A stretch of DNA of 23,607 nt from an uncultured Arthrobacter sp. (lineage in GTDB: Bacteria; Actinomycetota; Actinomycetes; Actinomycetales; Micrococcaceae). Made by a program: the position numbers and the translations under genes. Below, piece after piece: positions 14,021-21,595 of the stretch. The stretch lies in the NCBI GenBank assembly GCA_937873245.1, contig CALMVY010000111.1:1-23607 (forward strand), read 5' to 3'. The notes below the pieces were generated by a model, which ran no database searches, was not told where the DNA came from, and worked only from the letters and a program-made list of their open reading frames with translations. Within the stretch, counting starts at the first letter, position 1; every line of letters starts with the position of its first letter.

Positions 14021-15025
14021 CTAGTGGCTGCGGTGGTCCTGGATGGTCATCCGCGGACCGAAAGTCGGCTTGCGGAAGCCGCTGAGGCCGATCATCCGGA
14101 CCACGCGCTGCCGGTGCCCGGCCCACGGGGCCAGCAGCCGGAGCATGCCGTCGTCGTCCGTCCTCCGGCCGGTCAGGGCCGCCCCGACATAAGCCGCGAG
14201 ATGGTAGTCGCCTACCGCGATGGAGTCCGGGCAGCCGTGCGTGCGCTGGACGACCTCCGCCGCGGTCCAGACGCCGATGCCGGGGATCGTTTGCAGCTTC
14301 GCGGAGGCCTCCGCGGCCGGCAGCGCGGCGAGCCGTTCCAGCGCGACGGCGGAGCGCAGCGCGCGCATCACGGTCGCCGACCGCTGCGGACCCACCCCGG
14401 CCTTGTGCCATTCCCATGACGGGATACCCAGCCACTGCTCGGGCGTGGGCTGGACCATCAGGTTCGCCGGCGCCACCGTGCCGGCGCCGGGCGCCGGGGT
14501 TCCGTACCGGTACATCAGGTAGCGGTAGCCGCGCCGGGCCTCGATCACGGTGACCTTCTGCTCCAGGATCGTGGGAACGAGGGAGTCCACCAGGCGGCCG
14601 GTGGCGGGCAGCCGCACGGCGGGGTTCCGGCGTCGGGCCTCCACGACCATCCGGGGGAGAGTGGCGTGGAACGCGGGTTCATCAAAAGCGGACCAGTCGT
14701 CGTCCCGGCCCAGCATCCGCGGCGCGGAAGCGGCGGCCTCGGCGGCACCCGGCCCCCAGGCCTGGACTTCGACGGCGGAATCCGCGGGCGGGCAGTCCGG
14801 CGGACAGTCCGGAGGATAAACAATTGCGAGCCGGAGCGTGGCGGGACCCGAGGGCGTCGTGAACGCCATCCAGAGGCCCTCCGGCGTTGTGCGGATGGAC
14901 GGATCACCGCGCCCTCGCAGGAGCGTGCCGATGGTCTGCATCAGGTCGAAGGGACCGCCCGGGTGCCACCGCAGCGAGGCGTCGGCCGCGGCGGCTACGC
15001 CGGCGGGGACGTCTGCAATGGTCAT
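14021..15025 (-). CDS. DNA-3-methyladenine glycosylase, AlkA/HhH-GPD type
   Basis: 334 residues. The N-terminal half is an AlkA-like N-domain. The helix-hairpin-helix is at LQTIPGIGVWTA (244-255), and the catalytic aspartate is D273 in SIAVGDYHLAAYVG. LVDSLVPTILEQKVTVIEAR (145-164) is the usual core helix. It would excise alkylated or deaminated bases in base-excision repair. It lacks the Cys ligands of an iron-sulfur cluster and has no Ada domain. A small tandem repeat, PPDCPPDCPP (71-80), comes from 12-base duplication in the DNA. Its stop is 23 bases from the end of the convergent synthetase gene. Confidence 0.87.
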   Translation of the reverse strand: MTIADVPAGVAAAADASLRWHPGGPFDLMQTIGTLLRGRGDPSIRTTPEGLWMAFTTPSGPATLRLAIVYPPDCPPDCPPADSAVEVQAWGPGAAEAAASAPRMLGRDDDWSAFDEPAFHATLPRMVVEARRRNPAVRLPATGRLVDSLVPTILEQKVTVIEARRGYRYLMYRYGTPAPGAGTVAPANLMVQPTPEQWLGIPSWEWHKAGVGPQRSATVMRALRSAVALERLAALPAAEASAKLQTIPGIGVWTAAEVVQRTHGCPDSIAVGDYHLAAYVGAALTGRRTDDDGMLRLLAPWAGHRQRVVRMIGLSGFRKPTFGPRMTIQDHRSH

Positions 15026-15189
15026 CCGACCATGATTCCACGAACGCCTGACAGCGGCGGTCCCGGCCCCTCCCGGGCAGTCGACGGAGGGCCCTTAACT
15101 CCGGGTTTGGGCGGTACTAGACTTCGGCTGTGGCGTGGAGCCACCCACGCCTGCCGGGATGCCCGGATCCCTGTTCCTAGGAGAGTGTG

Positions 15190-15627
15190 ATGGCTGGTGG
15201 AGTAGTACATTTCGAGATCCCCGCGGACGACGAGAACCGCGCGCGGGAATTCTACAGCTCGGCGTTCGGCTGGAGAATCGATGCCATGCCGGAGATGAGT
15301 TACGCCATGCTCATGACGACGCCGTCGGATGAAACGGGCATGCCCTCCGTGCCGGGGTCCATCAACGGCGGCATGTTCCGGCGCGAGGGACACCTGACCT
15401 CCCCGTTGGTCACGGTGGACGTAGACGACATTGACGCGTCGCTGGAGAAGATCACGTCCCTGGGCGGCAGCACCGTCCAGCCACGGCAGGAAGTCGGCAC
15501 CATGGGCTGGGCCGCCTACTTCCGGGACACCGAAGGCAACATCATCGGTCTGTGGCAGAACGCCGCGCCCGAGGGCGGAGAGTCAACCGCCGCTGGAGCG
15601 GACGGGGCGAACGACATCGGCGCCTGA
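15190..15627 (+). CDS. VOC family protein
   Basis: 145 residues from ATG 15190, which has AGGAG 6 bases upstream (a GTG one codon earlier is less likely). VVHFEIPADDENRAREFYSS (5-24) is the first VOC module; LVTVDVDDIDASLEKITSLG (74-93) is the second; it ends YFRDTEGNIIGLWQNAA. This is the bacterial subgroup annotated as lactoylglutathione-lyase-related or predicted extradiol-dioxygenase-like, mostly without proven activity. The Ala/Gly-rich tail after residue 125 is likely disordered. It precedes the transsulfuration genes by 48 bases but has no evident functional link. Confidence 0.88.
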   Translation: MAGGVVHFEIPADDENRAREFYSSAFGWRIDAMPEMSYAMLMTTPSDETGMPSVPGSINGGMFRREGHLTSPLVTVDVDDIDASLEKITSLGGSTVQPRQEVGTMGWAAYFRDTEGNIIGLWQNAAPEGGESTAAGADGANDIGA

Positions 15628-15662
15628 GGAACCCCGGGGCGGCCCCCGGCGGGCGAAGACGG

Positions 15663-15668
15663 TAACTT
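15663..15668 (+). promoter_or_regulatory. -10 box of the cystathionine beta-synthase gene
   Basis: TAACTT lies 7 bases before the ATG at 15676. No Shine-Dalgarno and no clear -35 are visible. A leaderless start is inferred from the same spacing at other genes in the window. Confidence 0.45.
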
Positions 15669-15675
15669 TGTACCT

Positions 15676-17061
<1,386 letters not shown>

Positions 17062-17139
17062 CCTGCAACTGACCGCCCACTGACCCGGAAACCGGGCCGC
17101 CCCCAGGGGCCGCCCGGCGCCCGGCCGAAAGGAACGCAC

Positions 17140-18303
17140 ATGTCTTTGCCAGAAAGCCCCTCCGCGAAAACCCCCGGCTTCAACACCCGCGCCGTGCACG
17201 CCGGCCAGGAGTTCGAACCGCGCACCGGCGCCGTCGTACCGCCCGTGCACTTCTCCTCCACCTACGCCCAGGAAGCGATCGGCGTGCTGCGCGCCGGCTA
17301 CGAGTACGGCCGCGGGACCAACCCCACCCGTGATTCCCTGCAGGACCAGCTGGCCGCGCTGGAAGGCGGGACCGCCGCGTTCTCCTTCAGCTCCGGCCTC
17401 GCCGCCGAGGACTCGATGATCCGCGCGCTCACCCGCCCCGGTGACCACATCGTGCTTGGCAACGACGCCTACGGAGGCACCTACCGGCTGATCAGCCGGG
17501 TGCTGGGGGAGTGGGGCATCGGCAACACCCCGGTGGACATGTCCAATCTTGATGCCGTCGCGGCCGCGGTAGCGGCCAGCAAGACCCGCCTCGTGTGGGT
17601 GGAGACGCCGTCGAACCCGATGATGAAGATCACCGACATCGCGGCCCTCGCCAAGGTGGCGCACGACGCCGGCGCCCTCCTCGTGGTGGACAACACCTTC
17701 GCCACGCCTTTGAATCAACAACCGCTTGAGTTCGGTGCCACGGTGTCTCTGCAGTCTGCAACCAAGTTCATAGGCGGCCACTCCGACTTATTAGCCGGGG
17801 TCGCCACGACGAAAGACGATGCACTCTGGCACGCCCTCAGGAAGTCTCGCGAGTTGACTGGCGCGACACCAGGAACGCTCGAAGCCTTTCTTGCTGTCCG
17901 TGGCGCGAGAACTCTCGCGCTTCGCTTACAACGGGCCCAGCAAACAGCCATGATGCTTGCGGAGCGGCTGGAGATACACCCGCTGGTCACTCGTGTCCGA
18001 TATCCAGGCTTGCCGTCACATCCGACGCATGCTACTGCTAAGCGCGTGCTCAAGGGCTTCGGAACCATCATTTCGTTCGATCTGCTTGGAGAGGCTGAGT
18101 TTGCTGATGGTGTCTGCCGAAAGGTCGGGCTCATCCGCCATGCCACCAGTCTCGGAGCAGTGGAATCAACTATGGAACGAAGAGCTGCGATCCCAGGACA
18201 GGGACACCTTCCACCTTCGCTCCTAAGACTCAGCGTTGGTATCGAGGACGTCGACGATCTCTGGATCGATCTCGACTCGGCAATACGCTCTGCTGCACCG
18301 TGA
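17140..18303 (+). CDS. Cystathionine gamma-synthase/lyase, apparently chimeric
   Basis: 387 residues, full length for the Cys/Met-metabolism PLP family (fold type I). NTRAVHAGQEFEPRTGAVVP opens it; the cofactor lysine is K209 (SATKFIGGH); YEYGRGTNPTRDSL (54-67) and VWVETPSNP are family motifs. AAAGGAAC precedes the ATG. Codons up to 17,706 are GC-rich like the upstream genes; from CCT 17707 (residue 190, right after DNTFAT) they become CTT/TTG/AAT/CAA-rich, and the protein changes subfamily: LQSATKF replaces the expected HSTTKY-type block, and the C-terminus (ATSLGAVESTMERRAAIPGQ) resembles other actinobacteria such as Acidimicrobiia. The fusion is in frame and could still fold, but it probably marks an assembly join. 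The function is inferred from both halves. Confidence 0.8.
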   Translation: MSLPESPSAKTPGFNTRAVHAGQEFEPRTGAVVPPVHFSSTYAQEAIGVLRAGYEYGRGTNPTRDSLQDQLAALEGGTAAFSFSSGLAAEDSMIRALTRPGDHIVLGNDAYGGTYRLISRVLGEWGIGNTPVDMSNLDAVAAAVAASKTRLVWVETPSNPMMKITDIAALAKVAHDAGALLVVDNTFATPLNQQPLEFGATVSLQSATKFIGGHSDLLAGVATTKDDALWHALRKSRELTGATPGTLEAFLAVRGARTLALRLQRAQQTAMMLAERLEIHPLVTRVRYPGLPSHPTHATAKRVLKGFGTIISFDLLGEAEFADGVCRKVGLIRHATSLGAVESTMERRAAIPGQGHLPPSLLRLSVGIEDVDDLWIDLDSAIRSAAP

Positions 18304-18425
18304 CTCTGTCGACAGTGACACAATCATCTTGCCATTGGCCTGTCGTGTCTCTGGTTCAAAGCTCACCCACCACCAGTGGTGAGTGCTTGGGCTGGTGGCT
18401 TGGTAGCTACGCTTACTCGTACCCC
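18304..18425. other. Intergenic stretch before the attC site, no gene
   Basis: No reading frame, promoter or RNA could be supported. It contains a perfect 10-base palindrome CTGTCGACAG just after the stop, and a small hairpin CACCAC-CA-GTGGTG (18368-18381) without a T run. The join between the second actinobacterial piece and the integron-like DNA could lie here. Confidence 0.4.
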
Positions 18426-18485
18426 GCCTAACACGCGGTTCAGGCGACTCGCGCTTGCGCGAGTGCCTGAACCGCCACGTTGGGC
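18426..18485 (+). other. Integron attC recombination site
   Basis: The outer core sites are GCCTAAC (18426-18432, RYYYAAC) and GTTGGGC (18479-18485, GTTRRRY), which pair with one mismatch. Inside is a long imperfect palindrome: GCGGTTCAGGC-ACTCGCGC opposite GCGCGAGT-GCCTGAACCGC, with one unpaired G on the left arm (between GGC and ACT) and a TT loop. A single extrahelical base plus unpaired spacer (AC/CAC) are what the integrase IntI recognises in the folded bottom strand. The length of 60 bases is typical. No integrase gene or attI lies in the window. The next gene begins 37 bases downstream, as in a cassette. Confidence 0.8.
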
Positions 18486-18521
18486 GCTTGTCACCTTCAA
18501 TTCAATGAAAGAAAAACTATC

Positions 18522-19229
18522 ATGAAATTGGTTATCACAGATACGATTTTCGATGAATTCCCCGAATTGGTCTTGGGTGTTGTCATTTTGCACAATATTG
18601 ACAACTCACAAAACAGGGCTGAGATTACCGAATTATTGCGACAAGCCGAAGCAGCACTTTCAGGTAAATTTGGTGACATCCCTGTAATTGAACATCCTTA
18701 TATTGCAACCTGGCGGGAAGCCTACCGGAAATTTGGAGCAAAACCAAAGGATTATCCTTCATCCGTCGAGAATTTAACAAGAAGGGTATTAAACGGCGCT
18801 ACGATTGGACACATCAATAACCTTGTGTCGTTATATAACACGATTTCATTAAGACATATCCTGCCTGTCGGGGGTGAAGATTTAGACAAAATTGTTAGTG
18901 ACGTTCTATTGACACGGGCCGGTAATGACGAGCCTGCTGTTTTTCTTTTAGGCGAGAAAGAAGCACGCGCTCCGCGTGCAGGTGAAATCATCTACAAAGA
19001 TGAAATCAGCGCAATTTGCAGACGTTGGAATTGGAAGGAAGCGGACAGAACCAAATTGACCGAAGAAACACAAAATGTTTTTTTGGTCATCGAAACTCTA
19101 CCGCCTGCCCCCCGCGATACAGTTGAAACTGCAATCCGTGAATTGGCAGATTTGGTGAAACAATATTGCGGCGGCACGGTTTCAACAGCATTTCTAGACA
19201 AAGACAATCGGGAAGTCCAACTCATATAA
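18522..19229 (+). CDS. B3/B4 tRNA-binding domain protein (PheT-like)
   Basis: 235 residues from ATG 18522. TWREAYRKFGAKPKDYPSSV, then ENLTRRVLNGATIGHINNLV and SLRHILPVGGEDLDKI, form the B3/B4 domain otherwise found in the beta subunit of phenylalanyl-tRNA synthetase, where it edits Tyr-tRNA(Phe). Free-standing copies occur in many bacteria and may be trans-editing factors or amino-acid-related enzymes; this is not proven. The DNA is clearly AT-richer than the region before 17,700. It starts just after an attC site and is followed after 9 bases by the PaiB-like gene. I chose the ATG over an upstream TTG that lies within the attC site. Confidence 0.85.
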   Translation: MKLVITDTIFDEFPELVLGVVILHNIDNSQNRAEITELLRQAEAALSGKFGDIPVIEHPYIATWREAYRKFGAKPKDYPSSVENLTRRVLNGATIGHINNLVSLYNTISLRHILPVGGEDLDKIVSDVLLTRAGNDEPAVFLLGEKEARAPRAGEIIYKDEISAICRRWNWKEADRTKLTEETQNVFLVIETLPPAPRDTVETAIRELADLVKQYCGGTVSTAFLDKDNREVQLI

Positions 19230-19238
19230 GGTGCAACC

Positions 19239-19847
19239 ATGTACATTCCAAAATACTATCGTGAAGAAGACCGTCAAAGAATCCTGGCTTTTCTCAAACA
19301 GAATAACTTTGCCGCGCTGGTTACTTTTGATGGCGAAAAACCAATCGCCACTCACATCCCTGTGGAAGTGGTTGAATCTGAAAACGGCTGGACAATCTAC
19401 GGTCACCTCTCGCGTGCAAATCCTCAAAAAAAGACATTTGGCGAGCAAGAAGCATTGCTTATTTTTCAGGGAGCGCACACTTATATCTCTGCGCGTTGGT
19501 ATGCCGAAGTTGATGTGCCAACTTGGGATTACATGATTGTGCATGTTTACGGAAAAGTGCGAGAAATTCAAGGGGATGAATTGTATTCAGTACTCAGCCA
19601 TCTGGTACAAAACCACGAATTGAATACCTCCTATCGCCTCGAAGGACTTCCACAAGATATGGTGCAAAAAGAAATAAAAGGCGTTTTCGGTTTTGCTATG
19701 GATGTTACTCGCGTAGATGGTGGTTACAAATTGAGTCAAGGAAAAACTCAAGAAGAACGCAGGAATATTGTCAGTGAACTGGAAAAACGCGGCGATGAAA
19801 ATTCCACAGAAATCGCGGAAGCAATACGCAAGCAAAGCAAAAAATAG
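19239..19847 (+). CDS. PaiB-like FMN-binding negative transcriptional regulator family protein
   Basis: 202 residues, the usual PaiB length, with AAGGTG before the ATG. It starts MYIPKYYREEDRQRILAFLK and has FAALVTFDGEKPIATHIPVE (29-48), ISARWYAEVDVPTWDYMIVH (83-102) with the conserved W-Y-x(7)-TW-x-Y pattern, and EIKGVFGFAMDVTRVDGGYK. PaiB proteins have a split-barrel flavin-binding fold; in Bacillus subtilis PaiB represses sporulation and protease genes, but most relatives are uncharacterised. It is very probably co-transcribed with the B3/B4 gene. After TAG (19845-19847) the same frame continues 23 codons to TAA 19917, with protein-like content (PFDAFVRMMEKIPKMVEFFQ). Confidence 0.88.
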   Translation: MYIPKYYREEDRQRILAFLKQNNFAALVTFDGEKPIATHIPVEVVESENGWTIYGHLSRANPQKKTFGEQEALLIFQGAHTYISARWYAEVDVPTWDYMIVHVYGKVREIQGDELYSVLSHLVQNHELNTSYRLEGLPQDMVQKEIKGVFGFAMDVTRVDGGYKLSQGKTQEERRNIVSELEKRGDENSTEIAEAIRKQSKK

Positions 19848-20012
19848 CCCTTTGATGCTTTTGTACGTATGATGGAGAAGATTCCAAAAATGGTGGAGTT
19901 CTTCCAAGTCAAAAAGTAAAGCATTCAAACACGCCTAGCAATGTGCGTAGCTGAGGGTCGGTACGCGCTGCGAAAAGGCTGAGTCTAACACCCTTTCAAA
20001 TTCAAACTTAAT
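19848..20012. other. Intergenic stretch left of the IS element
   Basis: It contains the 23-codon in-frame extension of the PaiB frame (to 19919), then about 90 bases without a gene. GTCTAAC at 19983-19989 matches one half of an attC core site, but no partner is found on either side of the IS. The last 6 bases, CTTAAT, are the left copy of the IS target duplication. Confidence 0.5.
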
Positions 20013-21133
20013 TGAGCCCTGGACATAAATACTAAGCAGCCTTGAGGAGAGCTTTGAGGCCAAGGCGTAGGTCCAGGTCTAGCAAGAAACAGTAGAGAAT
20101 TGCCAACTGGTAGACAAAGACGGCACTGAGAACAAACCGCTGGGTAGCCAGTAAGCCCTTTGTGGGCACGGCACCGTGAACATCGAAAATAGCCTTGAAG
20201 TGTTCGTTGAAGTTTTCAATCGCAATGGAGCGGGTTTTGTGCAAGATTTGACGGACCTTGGCACCATCATCATGATGTGGATAGGGGTTGTTTTTGCCGG
20301 TAAAGGAGGTCACCAGCGTACAACCCCGGCGCTGACATTGGCGCACTAAGGCTTCATCATGGTAATGTTGATCACCGAGCAGGAAGTGTAAGCCGGGCGG
20401 CAAGCTTTCAATCAGGGTGGGTGCTTGTTCATTGTCAGCCACATTGGCTGGGGTGACTTCGGCCGCCAACGGTAACCAAACGTGGCAGGCGGCGGTGACG
20501 ACCAGGTGCAGTTTCCAGCCGTACACCCAGCCATGCCAGCCGGACTTGGTCCAATGGGCCTCGGTATCAATGGAGGTGTGTGGCACTTCGCCTTTTTCAC
20601 GATCCTTTTTGTGCCAGACCCCACCGCGTGCGATGAGAACTGTGCTATCGATCGCTGCGGCGCAGGCATTTTTAGCCCATACGCCAAGCAGGGCCAGCAA
20701 GAAACAGCCCAAACAGGCGATTTGAGCCGGAAGGCTACCCGGAACGGCCGCCAAACGACGTTCCCAGGTGCGCCGACAGGCCAAGCGACCGTCGGGTAAG
20801 GACAATTCGCGCCGTAGCACTTGCATCTCCGCCGTCGGTTGCGCCAGGATGGCCAGCAAGCCAGAAGGAGTATGTACTTGTTGAATTATCATGACCACCA
20901 ACGCTTTCAAAAACAACCGCTCAGAATAGGTCTTCGGACGCCCTCGTTTGCGTCGAGCAGGCTCGGGTGGCTCGGGGATCAGGTCAATCAACCCAACCAG
21001 GATAACCAGCAAACTGTCTTGTGGTACCATGTCACTGCCTCCGTAGATTTTGGTCTGGTACCCTCTATCTTACGCAGGCAGCCGCGCTTGTTCAACCCTG
21101 AACTTGCGCGGTTTGATTTATGTCCAGCCCTCA
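20013..21133 (-). mobile_element. Complete insertion sequence, IS4/IS5-like DDE family
   Basis: Terminal inverted repeats are TGAGCCCTGGACATAAAT (20013-20030) and, read inward from the other end, TGAGGGCTGGACATAAAT (21116-21133): 16 of 18 bases match. CTTAAT is duplicated directly outside both ends (20007-20012 and 21134-21139); a seventh base (T) could be counted in either repeat or duplication. It carries one transposase gene on the minus strand and looks intact, thus possibly active. The duplication also shows that the left and right flanks were joined before insertion. Confidence 0.88.
20032..21030 (-). CDS. IS transposase (DDE, DDE_Tnp_1-like)
   Basis: 332 residues. RRKRGRPKTYSERLFLKALV (27-46) is the N-terminal DNA-binding region. 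The catalytic triad is D128 (AAIDSTVL), D220 (FLLGDQHYHDEAL) and E272 in the IENFNEHFKAIF motif (271-282), all in canonical context. The spacing and the GWKLHLVVTA strand fit IS4/IS5-superfamily transposases, of a subgroup I associate with Chloroflexi (from memory, not searched). It cuts and joins the element's inverted repeats. The frame is intact from ATG 21030 to TAG 20032 and fills almost all of the element. Confidence 0.9.
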   Translation of the reverse strand: MVPQDSLLVILVGLIDLIPEPPEPARRKRGRPKTYSERLFLKALVVMIIQQVHTPSGLLAILAQPTAEMQVLRRELSLPDGRLACRRTWERRLAAVPGSLPAQIACLGCFLLALLGVWAKNACAAAIDSTVLIARGGVWHKKDREKGEVPHTSIDTEAHWTKSGWHGWVYGWKLHLVVTAACHVWLPLAAEVTPANVADNEQAPTLIESLPPGLHFLLGDQHYHDEALVRQCQRRGCTLVTSFTGKNNPYPHHDDGAKVRQILHKTRSIAIENFNEHFKAIFDVHGAVPTKGLLATQRFVLSAVFVYQLAILYCFLLDLDLRLGLKALLKAA

Positions 21134-21148
21134 CTTAATTCAAAACAG

Positions 21149-21172
21149 AGCCCCGGTTTTCCCGGGGCTTTT
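21149..21172 (+). terminator. Rho-independent terminator
   Basis: AGCCCCGG (21149-21156), loop TTTTC, CCGGGGCT (21162-21169) and a short T run (21169-21172). The stem is perfect over 8 bases. It ends transcription coming from the left, and lies 25 bases before the next small gene. Confidence 0.75.
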
Positions 21173-21196
21173 CAGATTCCTGTTCAGGAGGTCGCT

Positions 21197-21379
21197 ATGA
21201 CTAAAACAACAACAGCAACACCAGTAATTCAAGTTAACACATCCAACATTGAACGGCACCCCAAGCAGCCGTGCCAGTGGACAAAGGATCCGCAATGGAT
21301 TGCGGACCATGCCATTGAACTGGCGACAGCGCGCGTCCTGGAAGACTGGAAAAAGATTGGAGCTGCAAATGCAAGCTGA
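21197..21379 (+). CDS. Small hypothetical protein, phage/plasmid-like
   Basis: 60 residues from ATG 21197 with a consensus ribosome site (AGGAGGT, 6 bases upstream). It begins MTKTTTATPVIQVNTSNIER, has QCQWTKD-like polar sequence in the middle (KQPCQWTKDPQWIADHAIEL) and ends in a helix (ATARVLEDWKKIGAANAS). I do not recognise it. The strong ribosome site, a preceding terminator and an overlap of its end with another start codon (ATGCAAGCTGA, ATG 21369) are typical of tightly packed phage or plasmid genes. The Thr-rich start and Trp content do not suggest a membrane protein. Confidence 0.55.
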   Translation: MTKTTTATPVIQVNTSNIERHPKQPCQWTKDPQWIADHAIELATARVLEDWKKIGAANAS

Positions 21380-21524
21380 AATCAAATTCCCGTTGAGCCA
21401 CCCAACGCATTACATCGCCTGTTTGAATAACTTTGACGTGACCCACGTGGCGATCAGGCTTTCGCCCCCGACTCTCTGGACGTTGTTCAAACTGATACTA
21501 ATCCCGAAGATGGGATATCCTTAA
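21369..21524 (+). pseudogene. Truncated or misjoined small ORF
   Basis: ATG 21369 overlaps the previous gene's stop. The first part, MQAEIKFPLSHPTHYIACLN and NFDVTHVAIRLSPPTL, reads like a protein; the end, WTLFKLILIPKMGYP, is out of frame relative to the Bacteroidota-type gene that starts in the same place, where the other frame reads DSLDVVQTDTNPEDG. So a gene beginning here appears to be cut at about 21,440-21,480 by a join to foreign DNA. No function is assigned. Confidence 0.4.
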
Positions 21525-21595
21525 CTTTTAATACAAACCCTAACGGGGCCTTTCGGCCTGTTCAAATTCCGGGAGTTAATCTGGGAGGCCTGGGT

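Noticed and set aside
18368..18381. Hairpin CACCAC-CA-GTGGTG as a terminator of the gamma-synthase gene
   Set aside because: The loop of two bases is too short for a stable hairpin of this size and no T run follows.
19925..20012. A second attC site closing the cassette (GTCTAAC at 19983-19989)
   Set aside because: Only one core half is present. No GTTRRRY partner with a hairpin is found upstream, nor after the IS, where the site would continue.
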